DNA of 64,000 nucleotides, taken from Pseudomonas frederiksbergensis. Its GTDB lineage: Bacteria; Pseudomonadota; Gammaproteobacteria; Pseudomonadales; Pseudomonadaceae. The notes under the pieces were generated by a model, which was not told the DNA's origin, searched no databases, and worked only from the letters and a program-made list of their open reading frames with translations. A program made the translations under genes and the position numbers. Location of the stretch: the NCBI RefSeq assembly GCF_003732275.1, contig NZ_MOBM01000012.1, forward strand, positions 496,001 through 560,000, given 5' to 3'. This document shows positions 1 to 8,834 of this stretch, in pieces (position 1 is the first letter of the stretch; each line of letters begins with the position of its first letter).

Positions 1-248
1 AAACGAGAGATGATTTCGTCTTTCGCAACGTTGGTATAGGTGATGCAGGCAATCTGCTGCCCCTGACGGACCAAGGCAGTTCCCCTACGTTCGATCAGAA
101 GGCTCAGAGCCTTCTCCAGAGAGTACGTTTTGCCCGCACCTGCTCCGGCTTCGAGTCGAAAACTTTGGCCTTCGTCGAGACATGCGAACATGCATTCTAG
201 TGCTTGTCGACCGGCAATATCTGCTGGGCTCTCCTGACGGTTAGGCAT
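1..248 (-). CDS. UvrD/GajB-like helicase, N-terminal part (cut by window)
   Basis: The first 82 codons of a superfamily 1 helicase are present; the rest lies beyond position 1. The Walker A motif GAGAGKT and motif Ia ITYTNVAKDEI are both readable and typical of UvrD/PcrA/Rep helicases. I chose the ATG at 248 because an AGAGG sits eight bases upstream; an in-frame ATG at 254 is the alternative. The start overlaps the end of the OLD nuclease gene (ATGCCTAA shared), so the two are almost certainly cotranscribed and translationally coupled. OLD nuclease plus UvrD-like helicase is the composition of the Gabija anti-phage system and of class 2 OLD loci. The helicase identity is firm; the defence role is inferred from the pairing. 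Confidence 0.85.
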   Translation of the reverse strand, partial: MPNRQESPADIAGRQALECMFACLDEGQSFRLEAGAGAGKTYSLEKALSLLIERRGTALVRQGQQIACITYTNVAKDEIISR

Positions 249-2313
249 CACCATTGCCTCTTTCAGCGGCTATTACTTGGCCGGCAGCCTCTGCGACGAC
301 GGCCATTGCTTGGACAGCTACCTGCGCATCGACGACCGGAGCGCCAACGGCTAACCACCGCAATCCTTCTGCGATATATCGAGGCACCGCCCAATTCGTA
401 TCCTCAATCGCATATTTCAGAGCGAACTCAGATTTTTTCTGATCAGCCGCATGCCCATAAGCCAAAAACGCTGCATCACCTTGGCCTAAATCAAATCGGC
501 CCAGATTTGCCAGAATGAAGGCGTCCTCAAAACTCCTGCCCGATGGTCCATCGGCCACCTCAGGTACCTGGTACGCCAGACGCCTAGCTCCCTTCGTCTT
601 CTCCGCCGACGTTTTTGCAAGCAGTTGCGTCGGAGAGATGTTGGGTTCAAACCAGTCCTTGAGGCATCCATTGCTGGTGAACTGACCTTCTGCTACGGGA
701 CAAGCTTTTCGTTTGTTGTCCGCGTTTGGCTTAACGGAATCGATATCCGTCACAATCAGGGTACGCAGCTCCAAGAAGGAGAGAAGGTCGTGAAACCGGT
801 GCGCATACGCCCCACCAACTTCCATCACAGTCACGTATTGACTCGCAAGCTTGGGCTCGCCGACCGCGGCTGCGTCAGTTTTGGCAATCATGGTCGGCAG
901 AAGCAGACGCTCAGATGTGCCTTCAATCAAGATTGCCTTGTCTGCAAAGAACAGATCACAGCGCGTGAGCGTGAGGTACTGGTACAGAAAATCTCTATCC
1001 GGCAGGGACACGCCACCCATCCCCTGCCTGAGGTCCTTGATTTTGGACTGCCGGATACCGTGCTCATCGGCCGCTGACAAGAAGTAACGCATGGTTTCAA
1101 AGCGCGCCTCGTTGGCCATATGCGGAGAGTGAGTGGAAATCACAAACTGCACTGGCCATGGCCGACTGTCGTTCAGCTGCTTCTCAAACTCCCCTTTGAT
1201 CAGATGGAGCTGACGGATGAAGACTTCCTGCATCTGGGGATGCAAGTGTGCTTCAGGCTCTTCGATGAAAATGAGGTGGACACTTGCCGCTGCTGGCGTT
1301 GCCTGGAACTCCCTGAAAAATTTCAGCAACTGAAGAAGGATGTATACCAGGTTGCGGACGCCTAAACCGTTGTAGCTCTCCGGCAAAGTCAGTCCATTTA
1401 CGCCCCGATACCTAACCTGCGTATGGTCTTTAAGCAGCCGCTCGACATCAAAGGTCGTGACGGTAGTAAGGCCGGGATCATCGAGCCCCGGGTATCCAAA
1501 CAGCTCGAATGTCGGGAGTAGGGATGTCAGGCCGGCATTGAAGCCGTCATGAAGATCCTTCTGAATTTTTTCAACGGCACCGTGAAGTTGTTCAGCGGTT
1601 GTGCGCTTTTGAGGATCAGTCGGATCCGTCAAGGCCGACTGGAAAAGCACCTCAACCACTTTGCCAAGAACATCGCGTTCCCGATGGGTGTCATCGTCCA
1701 GTCCGCGTTGCGCATTGATGAATCCTCCGCGGATCAGGGTGGTGAGAGATCTGAGTTCAAGATCCTTTCGATTCGTGGGGTCGTTAGGGTCGACAGCTTC
1801 AAGTCGAGCCTCGTAAGACGATGCTAGGCGTACCTTGATCAGGTTAAAAAACGCAGATCGCTCAAATTGTTCATCTCCGGGCAGCGGAATTACCTCGAAC
1901 AATGAATCCAAAGCTGTAGGCTTCGGCCCATACGTGAGGACGATGCGCGCACACGAACAATCTGGATCAAGATCCACAATGCACTCGCTGAGCGAACCCA
2001 GATCCGGCGCGTTGATGTCGTAAGAAATGTCCAGCGTGACTTGGACAGCTGGAAGCATGGCTGCGACGTCGGCACGGGGAACACCATTATGCAACGCATC
2101 AAATGCTGTCCAAAACCGCTCGTGGCAGCCGAGGGAAAAGTCCTCTAATTTGAAAGAGGGCGCCCTGTCCGAGAGCAACCGACGAAACACCTCGGCAATA
2201 GACGTTTTGCCACAATTGTTCCGCCCGACAATCAAAGTGGTTCCAGCTTCAAGCCCAAGACTGACGTCTTGAAGCAACCTGAAATTCTGAATTTCAACGC
2301 GCTCGATCTGCAT
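241..2313 (-). CDS. Class 2 OLD-family ATP-dependent endonuclease (GajA-like)
   Basis: A 690-residue protein with an N-terminal ABC-type ATPase and a C-terminal TOPRIM nuclease. Visible motifs: Walker A GRNNCGKT (residues 30-37), a signature-like YNGLGVRN (about 315), Walker B LIFIEEPEAH (347-356), the H-loop STHSPH (393-398), the TOPRIM acidic motif LIEGTSE (Glu near 464) and VTDIDS (523-526). GajA of Gabija is usually nearer 580 residues, so this is a long version. Start at 2313 is preferred to 2346 because TAGGGA stands just upstream of that ATG. It overlaps the downstream helicase gene, giving a Gabija-like pair that should sense and cut foreign DNA. The family call is strong. Whether it is true Gabija or another OLD-helicase subtype is open. 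Confidence 0.88.
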   Translation of the reverse strand: MQIERVEIQNFRLLQDVSLGLEAGTTLIVGRNNCGKTSIAEVFRRLLSDRAPSFKLEDFSLGCHERFWTAFDALHNGVPRADVAAMLPAVQVTLDISYDINAPDLGSLSECIVDLDPDCSCARIVLTYGPKPTALDSLFEVIPLPGDEQFERSAFFNLIKVRLASSYEARLEAVDPNDPTNRKDLELRSLTTLIRGGFINAQRGLDDDTHRERDVLGKVVEVLFQSALTDPTDPQKRTTAEQLHGAVEKIQKDLHDGFNAGLTSLLPTFELFGYPGLDDPGLTTVTTFDVERLLKDHTQVRYRGVNGLTLPESYNGLGVRNLVYILLQLLKFFREFQATPAAASVHLIFIEEPEAHLHPQMQEVFIRQLHLIKGEFEKQLNDSRPWPVQFVISTHSPHMANEARFETMRYFLSAADEHGIRQSKIKDLRQGMGGVSLPDRDFLYQYLTLTRCDLFFADKAILIEGTSERLLLPTMIAKTDAAAVGEPKLASQYVTVMEVGGAYAHRFHDLLSFLELRTLIVTDIDSVKPNADNKRKACPVAEGQFTSNGCLKDWFEPNISPTQLLAKTSAEKTKGARRLAYQVPEVADGPSGRSFEDAFILANLGRFDLGQGDAAFLAYGHAADQKKSEFALKYAIEDTNWAVPRYIAEGLRWLAVGAPVVDAQVAVQAMAVVAEAAGQVIAAERGNGDA

Positions 2314-2574
2314 GATGTCCCTACCGTGAAATCGTATGGCCATCAATGTAGATGCAAACGCAGAGTAGTCAATACCGACTCAAAAATGCACTCTGACGTC
2401 GACGATTAAAGTTCTCCCGGCCCCAACCACACCCACTGGCAGTACTCCACGGAGCAGGTTACTCCGTAGTTTGAATAGAACGACCTGCGGAAGCATCATA
2501 GCGGCTCTCAACCGGAAGACCCGAATCCTGGCTTGCCGCTAGCGGATAACCGTCCGCTTCGGTTCGGTTGCCGT

Positions 2575-2620
2575 CCTTCGCGACAGGCAAAAAACGGCCA
2601 TTTGCGGCCTGTCGCGAAGG
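2575..2620. repeat. Dispersed palindromic repeat, full-length copy
   Basis: Perfect 14-base arms CCTTCGCGACAGGC (2575-2588) and GCCTGTCGCGAAGG (2607-2620) enclose the core AAAACGGCCATTTGC. Partial versions recur through the left half of the window. It lies in the gene-free stretch 2314-2686, where I see nothing else firm. Confidence 0.8.
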
Positions 2621-2686
2621 TAGGATGCCGATCTATAGCTGCATCCTTTCGTTATCAGAATTAGGTCGAAGGCTAACACCGACAAG

Positions 2687-3007
2687 CTAAAGTTTTTCGT
2701 ACACCACCTCGAATTCTTCACCCAATTCCTGTTGGATGGATTTCAGTAATTTAGCGGCAGCCTCGTCAAATCTTGCGTAATCGTCTGCATTCCAAGGGCC
2801 GGGATCAGGTGGGTAATCCCAGTTCAGCGAGGTGTCATGCCACTGTGAAAGCTCGTTAAGCATTGCTTTGACTTCGTCACTGAGTGGTAGCCTCTCTTCA
2901 ATAGGCCCTACAGAAAATTTATCCCGTGCAATATTATTTCCACACCAAAGGCAACCGCCGCCCCATTCGAACATTAAGCGAACACGATAGCGTTCTGCCC
3001 TCATCAT
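2687..3007 (-). CDS. Hypothetical protein with CxxC motif
   Basis: A 106-residue soluble, acidic protein that I do not recognise. It has one CxxC (GGGCLWCGNN) near residue 20, a Trp/Pro/Asp-rich middle (NWDYPPDPGPWNADDY) and a charged helical C-terminus. I chose the ATG at 3007, the first of two adjacent ATGs, because a GGAG stands eight bases upstream; the longer frame to 3058 has no such signal. It stands alone between the OLD/UvrD pair and an exporter gene, on the same strand as both. Small acidic proteins of this kind are often immunity or accessory proteins in islands, but nothing here shows that. Confidence 0.6.
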   Translation of the reverse strand: MMRAERYRVRLMFEWGGGCLWCGNNIARDKFSVGPIEERLPLSDEVKAMLNELSQWHDTSLNWDYPPDPGPWNADDYARFDEAAAKLLKSIQQELGEEFEVVYEKL

Positions 3008-3117
3008 TATTGGGCTCCAATTTTTTGTGGGTACATGGTGTGCACAATAGGCTGGCAAAGATATCCACGCTAGGCCAGCGACTGTTATGACAGGCAGCTT
3101 AGGGTCGTTTTCAGCCC

Positions 3118-3155
3118 TTTGTCACAGGCAGTAATCGGCCAATACCCGCTAGAAT
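3118..3155. repeat. Dispersed repeat, half copy
   Basis: Contains TCACAGGCAGTAATCGGCCAATA, cut here as TCACAGGCAGTAATCGGCC plus AATA, the common half-form of the repeat seen at 5874, 8996 and 22842. It lies between the 2687-3007 gene and the exporter. Confidence 0.6.
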
Positions 3156-3208
3156 CAGCGGCGTGAAGTGTGTGTTGGGAGACATCAGGCATGCCTCCAA
3201 AGCGGCTT

Positions 3209-4768
3209 TCAGGTACCCGATGAGAGACGGGCGACATCGGGCGTGGATTCGGCACCAACGCAAATCTCGCTTTGACGTCCCAGGAATAGAAAGACCACGG
3301 CGGCAGTGAACAGCGTGAACATCGCCAGCAGTTGCAACAAGGTGTTGAATCCTGCGGTGTAGGCCAAGCGCAGCATCGTCAACGGGATTTGGCTGGCGTC
3401 GGTACTCGCGTGCTGGATATCACCCATCACCAGGCGTTGCGCGATAGTTGAATAGTCAACAGCGGACAGTTTGACCGAGTCACTGATGCTCAGATGGTGT
3501 GCGACCAGGGCCGTCAGCACCGCAACAGTGATTGCCAGGGCGACACCTTCGCTGGCCACTCGCGTCGTGTTGAAAATACCGGCGGCCATCCCAGCCCGTT
3601 CCATAGGGATCACGCTGATCGACAAACCATCCATCAAGCCCCAAGGCAGGCCTGTACCGATACCGGTCAACAGCATGGCCGCGATGATCTGCGCGTGCGC
3701 GCCGACCGGGATCTCACTCAGCCAGTAGAGCCCGGCAGCTGCGATCACGAAGCCGATTGCGCAGAGTACGCCTGCCGACAACCAGCGAGTCAGCGACGCG
3801 GCAATGATCGGGACAATCAGCATCGGGGCAGAGAGTGCCAACATCATCAGCCCCGCTTCAAAGGCACTGGCCCCTTCCACGCCGATAAACCGAAACGGCA
3901 ACAACACAATCAAGACGATGTAGCAATAGCAGGTGCCGATCGGCAGGATCTGTACACCGACAAAGCGCGGAAACAGAAATAGCCCCAGTTCCAGCATCGG
4001 ATGTTTTGCCCGATTCTCAACAATGATAAACAGCAGCAAAAAGACCGCCGACGTTCCAAGCAGTGCATGGATGACCGGCGAGCCCCAGCCTTGCTCAGGT
4101 GCCAGGATCACCGCCGTGGTGAAGGTGATCAACAGGCCGGAAAACGTCAGCACGCCGGGTGTATCCAGACGCTGTGCTTGCGGGTCGCGGCTTTCTCGCA
4201 TTTTCGGCAGGGCAAATATCAAGGAAAGAATGGCGAGCAGGGCCGTGAAAAGGAAAATTGCGCGCCAGCCCATGTACTCGATCAGCAACCCCGATAACAA
4301 CGGACCGAAGGCCAGGCCAACCCCGAAAGTGGTGCCCAGAAGGCTGAAAGCACGCGTCCTGGTATGCCCATCAAACTCCTGTGCCAATGCCGCCGATCCG
4401 CTGGCCAGGGCTGCCGCCGCGGCAATGCCCTGCACGCCGCGCAACAGGTCCAGCCAGAAAATATCGGGAACCACCGCCAACAGGGTCGACACCAATGCAA
4501 ACAACGCCATGCCGCACATGAACAGGCGCTTGCGTCCGTAGAGGTCAGCGAGGGTGCCGGCGGCCATCAGTAGGCTGCCGAAGCTAAGCATGAAGGCATT
4601 GGTGATCCAGGCCAGTTCCGTGGGTAGGGCATCAAAAGTTTGACCAATGAACGGCGTAGCCACTGCCCCGCCGGTAAAACTCATGGGTAATACCAAGGCT
4701 GCCAGGCAAATTGCAGCCAAGATGGAGTGCCGACCATGGGCCGGCAGCGGTTCGGTAGCTGAGTTCAT
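3209..4768 (-). CDS. MFS multidrug exporter, DHA2 (14-TM) type
   Basis: A 519-residue inner-membrane protein with about fourteen hydrophobic segments. The MFS motif A appears as GTLADLYGRKRLF in the first cytoplasmic loop and the antiporter region as LSGLLIEYMGWRAIF. Length and topology fit the DHA2 drug:proton antiporters (SmvA/EmrB-like). Start at 4768 (MNSATEPL) removes a basic, non-conserved 42-residue extension; AGGGA stands upstream. A LysR gene is transcribed divergently from 4912, so the exporter is probably controlled by it. The substrate is unknown; quaternary ammonium compounds or dyes are usual for relatives. Confidence 0.88.
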   Translation of the reverse strand: MNSATEPLPAHGRHSILAAICLAALVLPMSFTGGAVATPFIGQTFDALPTELAWITNAFMLSFGSLLMAAGTLADLYGRKRLFMCGMALFALVSTLLAVVPDIFWLDLLRGVQGIAAAAALASGSAALAQEFDGHTRTRAFSLLGTTFGVGLAFGPLLSGLLIEYMGWRAIFLFTALLAILSLIFALPKMRESRDPQAQRLDTPGVLTFSGLLITFTTAVILAPEQGWGSPVIHALLGTSAVFLLLFIIVENRAKHPMLELGLFLFPRFVGVQILPIGTCYCYIVLIVLLPFRFIGVEGASAFEAGLMMLALSAPMLIVPIIAASLTRWLSAGVLCAIGFVIAAAGLYWLSEIPVGAHAQIIAAMLLTGIGTGLPWGLMDGLSISVIPMERAGMAAGIFNTTRVASEGVALAITVAVLTALVAHHLSISDSVKLSAVDYSTIAQRLVMGDIQHASTDASQIPLTMLRLAYTAGFNTLLQLLAMFTLFTAAVVFLFLGRQSEICVGAESTPDVARLSSGT

Positions 4769-4911
4769 TAGGTGATTCCCTGCATATCTATGAAGTATCC
4801 GTGCTGTCCAGGCCGAGGCGCGCGATCGTTCGTACACTCTAGTTAGGATACAATCGAAGATAAACGGGCTTCTATTCCACTTATAGCGAACCAAAAGGAT
4901 GTAATTGAGTT

Positions 4912-5835
4912 GTGGACAGTCTTAGTGGGGTGATCTCATTCGTAAAAACCGCCGAGGCGCTCAGTTTCATCAACGCCGCCAGGGCGTTGGGGATTTCTGC
5001 CTCGGCCGTGGGCAAAAACGTCGCCAAACTTGAGGCTTCGCTGAATGTGCGGTTATTGCACCGCAGCACCCGCAAAGTCAGCCTGACCGCGGAGGGACAG
5101 TTGTTCTATGAACGCTGCCGCAAGATCCTCGACGATCTTCAAGATGCCCGGGCGATGCTTTCCCATGCCACACAGGAACCCCGTGGAAAGTTACGCGTCA
5201 GCTTGCCCACCATCGGTTATCGCTTTCTCTTGCCCCATATGGCGCGGTTTCGCAAAGCCTACCCGGAGATTGAGCTGGAACTGGACTTCAACGACCAGTT
5301 GGTGGATGTGATCGATGAAGGCTTTGACGTGGTGATTCGCAGCGGCGGGCAGGCCGACTCCAAGCTGATGGCCCGCAAGCTGGGGCCTTTTAAGTTTGTC
5401 CTGTGCGCATCGCCTGACTATTTGCAGCGTAAGGGACGGCCCGTCACTATCAGTGACCTGGAGCATCACGAGTGCTTGCGTTACCGATTTGTCACGACGG
5501 GTAAAATAATGGACTGGAGTATGTCTTCAGCCCCCCAGTTCACGCAGTTGCGCCTGCCAACCGCTCTGACATTGAACAATATGGAAGCCATGCTGATGGC
5601 CGTGGTGGATGGGCACGGTATCGCATTTGTCCCGGACTTCCTGGCGCGCGAAGCTATCGCCCAGGGGCACCTGGAAACGGTGCTCGACGGTCACAGCGAA
5701 GATCAAGGGCAGTTCTGGGCGTTGTGGCCGTCCAGTCGCCATCTTTCACCGAAGATCCGCGTATTCGTGGACTTTGCTGCCGAGCATCTGTTTGCCATCC
5801 CTTCCGTCGACAGACCAACTGTAACTCGCTCATGA
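4912..5835 (+). CDS. LysR-family regulator, CrgA-like
   Basis: A 307-residue LysR-type regulator. The N-terminal winged helix (residues 5-65; INAARALGISASAVGKN) is followed by an effector domain that starts near residue 90 (GKLRVSLPTIGYRFLLPHM). It begins with GTG at 4912, with AAAAGGATG some 12 bases upstream. It is divergent from the DHA2 exporter with a 143-base gap, the usual arrangement for a regulator that controls its neighbour. The domain subtype (CrgA/LTTR_5-like) is inferred from the effector-domain sequence; the inducer is unknown. Confidence 0.9.
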   Translation: MDSLSGVISFVKTAEALSFINAARALGISASAVGKNVAKLEASLNVRLLHRSTRKVSLTAEGQLFYERCRKILDDLQDARAMLSHATQEPRGKLRVSLPTIGYRFLLPHMARFRKAYPEIELELDFNDQLVDVIDEGFDVVIRSGGQADSKLMARKLGPFKFVLCASPDYLQRKGRPVTISDLEHHECLRYRFVTTGKIMDWSMSSAPQFTQLRLPTALTLNNMEAMLMAVVDGHGIAFVPDFLAREAIAQGHLETVLDGHSEDQGQFWALWPSSRHLSPKIRVFVDFAAEHLFAIPSVDRPTVTRS

Positions 5836-5873
5836 AGCCGGTAATCGCTGACCGTCCGTTGTGGGTCGATTTC

Positions 5874-5912
5874 GGTCAGTCGACAGGCAACAATCGGCCA
5901 ATAGCGGTCACT
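5874..5912. repeat. Dispersed repeat, half copy
   Basis: Reads GTCGACAGGCAACAATCGGC followed by CAATAGCGGTCACTGGGA. The tail, starting at GCGGTCACTGGGA, is shared with 9650-9665, where it begins the second copy of the cytochrome segment. Confidence 0.6.
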
Positions 5913-6033
5913 GGGATGCGCCTAGAAAACGAGTTGATTCTGGGCATCAGAAATGACTGTATTTGCCGACACGATGGCTGATATCTTTCCCGCGCACCAA
6001 ATCGTGTCCAACCCATCAAGGAAGATAAAGACA

Positions 6034-6411
6034 ATGAAAATATTACTCATTGCTTCGCTAGGAGTTTTGTCGCTAATTCAAACATCACTATCCTTCGCGG
6101 ATAATGTTAATGGAAAAAATCTCTATTTACAGCGATGCACCATGTGCCACGGAATAGATCTCAAAGCAACAGGGCCATTGGCTAATAAAAGCAATCCTCC
6201 TACACCTGATCTAACAACATCCGCCTTTAGAAAACGATTAAATGATTATCCGGGCGTAATTGTATCATCGATAATACTTCGACCCAATGGAGACTTGATT
6301 CCAAAAACTTTGCGAGAGAATGGTGTAAAGCTATCGCCGTACTCATGGAGGATTAAAGATTTGCGCGATTTGAATCAATACATGGGTGGTGTGATTTCAA
6401 AAAACCGATGA
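6034..6411 (+). CDS. Small periplasmic cytochrome c
   Basis: A 125-residue exported monohaem cytochrome c. A Sec signal peptide (residues 1-22, ending SLSFA) is followed by the haem site CTMCH near residue 36. A Met in the C-terminal part (NQYMGG) is a possible sixth ligand. Start at 6034 follows AAGGAAGA. Codon use is AT-rich compared with its neighbours, which suggests transfer. A second, internally deleted copy of this gene and its flanks lies at 9645-10010. The electron partner is unknown; no oxidase or dehydrogenase gene is nearby. Confidence 0.82.
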   Translation: MKILLIASLGVLSLIQTSLSFADNVNGKNLYLQRCTMCHGIDLKATGPLANKSNPPTPDLTTSAFRKRLNDYPGVIVSSIILRPNGDLIPKTLRENGVKLSPYSWRIKDLRDLNQYMGGVISKNR

Positions 6412-6592
6412 TTTTTGAGATGAGAGGTAGGCACAGAAATCTAAAAGCTATTTCAGGTTTGAGGGCTTGTGGGGCAATGCCGGTGAGCCAATCCACAGCC
6501 AAAAGCAATGGGATGGACTCCTCCTCACCTCGGCATCTTGAGTGCCAGACTGACGGTGCGAACCACAGTCAATAGTGAGAAGGAGTCCACAC

Positions 6593-7624
6593 ATGAAGCT
6601 TATGCGCATTGGGGTCGACTTGGCCAAGAACGTGTTTCAGATTCACGGCGTGGATCGTCATGAGCAGCCCGTCTGGCGGCAGCGTTTACCGCGCGATCGC
6701 TGGCTTCAAGCGGTGCTGGAGAAGATCGAGCCCGGCTGTGAGATCGGCATGGAAAGTTGTGGCGGTGCGCACCATTGGGCGCGGCAGCTACAGGCACGTG
6801 GATATCGGGTAAGGCTGATCGCGCCGCAGTTCGTCAAACCATACGTCAAGAGTAACAAGAACGATGCCAACGATGCCGAGGCAATCTGTGAGGCGATGAG
6901 CCGCCCCAGCATGCGCTTCGTCGCCGTCAAGACCATCGAACAACAGGATATCCAGGCGACGCATCGCATCCGGGCCGGCTTAATCGAACAGCGGACGGCC
7001 AAAGCCAATCAGATTCGTGGGCTGATCGCCGAGTACGGCCTCGTTGCGCCGAAGGAATTACTGATGCTGCGTCGCGCAATACCATGCTGGCTAGAAGATG
7101 CAGATAACGGTTTGACGGCACGCTTTCGTCGTCTGCTGAATGGCTTGTGGAATGACCTGCACGCACTTGATGAGCGCGTAAGCGAACTCGATGGCGAGAT
7201 ATCTGCGATCGCGGCAAGTGAGCCAACGGCGGTCCGTTTGCAACAGCTGCGTGGCGTCGGCCCGATGATTGCCACCGCGCTGGTTGCTGCCATCGGTGAT
7301 GCCAGTCAGTTTGCCAACGGCCGACAACTGGCCGCCTCATTAGGGCTGACGCCAAAGCAACACAGCTCTGGCGGCAAGGATCGACTGCTTGGCATTAGCA
7401 AACGTGGGGATGCTTATCTGCGAACGCTGATGATCCATGGTGCGCGGTCGGCACTGCGTACCGCCAAGTCCAAAGACGATCGACTCAGCCAGTGGGGCGT
7501 CCGTTTAGCCGAGCGCTCACATCCCAATGTGGCCGCTATTGCTTTGGCGAACAAAACTGCACGCATGGCTTGGGCGATGCTGCGCAACGGCACTGATTAC
7601 CAACCGGATCGGGCTGCGGCCTGA
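6593..7624 (+). CDS. IS110/IS1111-family DEDD transposase
   Basis: A 343-residue recombinase with an N-terminal RuvC-like DEDD domain (GVDLAKNVFQIHG at residues 5-17; KNDANDAEAI near 90) and a C-terminal transposase_20 domain (LRGVGPMIATALVAAIGD; SLGLTPKQHSSGGKDRLL). The Ser in the C-terminal part is the expected nucleophile. Length is normal for the family and no break is seen, so it should be active. Start at 6593 follows GAGAAGGAGTCC. Confidence 0.95.
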   Translation: MKLMRIGVDLAKNVFQIHGVDRHEQPVWRQRLPRDRWLQAVLEKIEPGCEIGMESCGGAHHWARQLQARGYRVRLIAPQFVKPYVKSNKNDANDAEAICEAMSRPSMRFVAVKTIEQQDIQATHRIRAGLIEQRTAKANQIRGLIAEYGLVAPKELLMLRRAIPCWLEDADNGLTARFRRLLNGLWNDLHALDERVSELDGEISAIAASEPTAVRLQQLRGVGPMIATALVAAIGDASQFANGRQLAASLGLTPKQHSSGGKDRLLGISKRGDAYLRTLMIHGARSALRTAKSKDDRLSQWGVRLAERSHPNVAAIALANKTARMAWAMLRNGTDYQPDRAAA

Positions 7625-7864
7625 CCCATTCATCCCGGGAGAAACCCCACACACCACGATTGCGAAGCAACCCGAGCAATGGCAAACCGGTCGAACCGGC
7701 GTCGGCAAAACCCTTTAATGTCCAGGTGCGTAAAGCACGTAAAAGCGATTGGGAGCTGACGCGCGAATAGCCCATCATGGCCCTGCATCAAAACGATGCC
7801 GCAGTAAGAGGCCGAATATACGTGTGCAGTCGGCACGGGCGCCAAAGTAAAGGAGGCTTGCAAC
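7625..7864 (+). ncRNA. Candidate IS1111 guide RNA region
   Basis: This is the non-coding right end of the IS1111-type element, between the transposase stop and the right subterminal repeat. Family knowledge places the target-specifying RNA here. I see no protein-coding signal, but I have not derived guide loops, so this is a positional prediction only. Confidence 0.35.
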
Positions 7865-7902
7865 GAGGAGGAGTCCATATACGGTGCTCCGCCCGCCGCG
7901 TT

Positions 7903-8724
7903 TCATTCATCTGACTTCACTAGCGAGCTCGCTAGCTGAGGCCATTGCTCTATCAACGCATCGCGTACTCGTAGTCCTGCGGGTACGGGTTGCGCTTGGT
8001 CGTCTTGAACCAGACGGGCGAAAACCAGCGAATGCTCATCCTTGGTCGCCCAACCGATAAACCAGCCGTAGCCATGGGCCTCATCGCTGCTACCGTTCCC
8101 CATTCGAGGAAAGGCCGTGCCTGTTTTGCCGTGAACATCCCAACCGTCGGGCCGTTGGGCGATTTGCGAAATCCGACTCGTCATATCAAAGGCATGTGGG
8201 CTCACTGGTAATTGGCGATTCACCAGTCTCTTCAAAAAAGTGATTTGCTCTTGAGGGGAGATCTTCAAAGAGGAACTGATCCAGGCACGATCAAGGCCAT
8301 TATTTTTTTCGGGATCACCAGACAGGTCGGTATTTCCGTAATCGAATGACTCGGTATATCGCTTGACCGCAGCCTCTCCAAGCGCATGAGTGACGCGCTG
8401 AGAGAACCACACCACGGAATACTGAAACCATCGAACTGCATCTGTAGGCTCCAGCCAAGCAGCTCCGCCCCAATCAGGATCACCGGGATGATATGGCAAC
8501 GTTGGAGAATGTTCATCTTGCAAAAAGGCTGCGTCGAAGCCCATCAGGCTTATCGCGATTTTGAATGTTGAGGCGGGGGTCACTCGATTGTTGCAATCAC
8601 CCTCTTGCAGCAAAACATCACCGCTTTTTGCGTCAGCCACAATGGTGCAGATAGTCCCGGCCCGTGCTGCTGAAATACTGAATCCCAGAATCATTAAACC
8701 CAACGCAACGCTGCGCATAAACAT
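7903..8724 (-). CDS. Class D (OXA-type) beta-lactamase
   Basis: A 273-residue serine beta-lactamase with a signal peptide ending near AARA. All class D motifs are intact: STFK (acylated Ser and the Lys that is carbamylated), SVV in FQYSVVWF, YGN in FDYGNTD and KTG in HGKTGTAF. It should act in the periplasm on penicillins and perhaps wider substrates; the spectrum cannot be read from motifs. Start at 8724 is preferred because AAGGA stands nine bases upstream; 8718 is a close alternative. It lies between an IS1111 element and a MITE, with duplicated cytochrome segments on both sides, so it is probably acquired. It matches chromosomal OXA relatives rather than an integron cassette; no attC site was seen. 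Confidence 0.93.
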   Translation of the reverse strand: MFMRSVALGLMILGFSISAARAGTICTIVADAKSGDVLLQEGDCNNRVTPASTFKIAISLMGFDAAFLQDEHSPTLPYHPGDPDWGGAAWLEPTDAVRWFQYSVVWFSQRVTHALGEAAVKRYTESFDYGNTDLSGDPEKNNGLDRAWISSSLKISPQEQITFLKRLVNRQLPVSPHAFDMTSRISQIAQRPDGWDVHGKTGTAFPRMGNGSSDEAHGYGWFIGWATKDEHSLVFARLVQDDQAQPVPAGLRVRDALIEQWPQLASSLVKSDE

Positions 8725-8834
8725 GCATTCTATTCCTTTAGTAGGTGCCCCATGAGCCCTGCCCGCGTGGGCGACGCAACTCATCCGTTCGAGCGAATTT
8801 TACCTGAAGGCGCTGCATCAATGTCAGTTTTGGG

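Larger units (their letters stand above)
6505..7885 (+). mobile_element. IS110-family element, IS1111 subgroup
   Basis: The transposase gene 6593-7624 is bracketed by 14-base subterminal inverted repeats ATGGACTCCTCCTC (6513-6526) and GAGGAGGAGTCCAT (7865-7878). Subterminal rather than terminal repeats are the mark of the IS1111 subgroup. A further GTGAGAAGGAGTCC copy stands just before the transposase start. Exact outer ends are not certain because this subgroup makes no clear target duplication. A left-end remnant of the same element lies at 13145-13243. The 240-base non-coding stretch 7625-7864 is where IS1111-type elements carry their guide (seek/bridge) RNA. Confidence 0.8.

Noticed and set aside
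7903..8784. Beta-lactamase as an integron cassette
   Set aside because: No attC-like site or integrase is present; neighbours are IS and MITE sequences.
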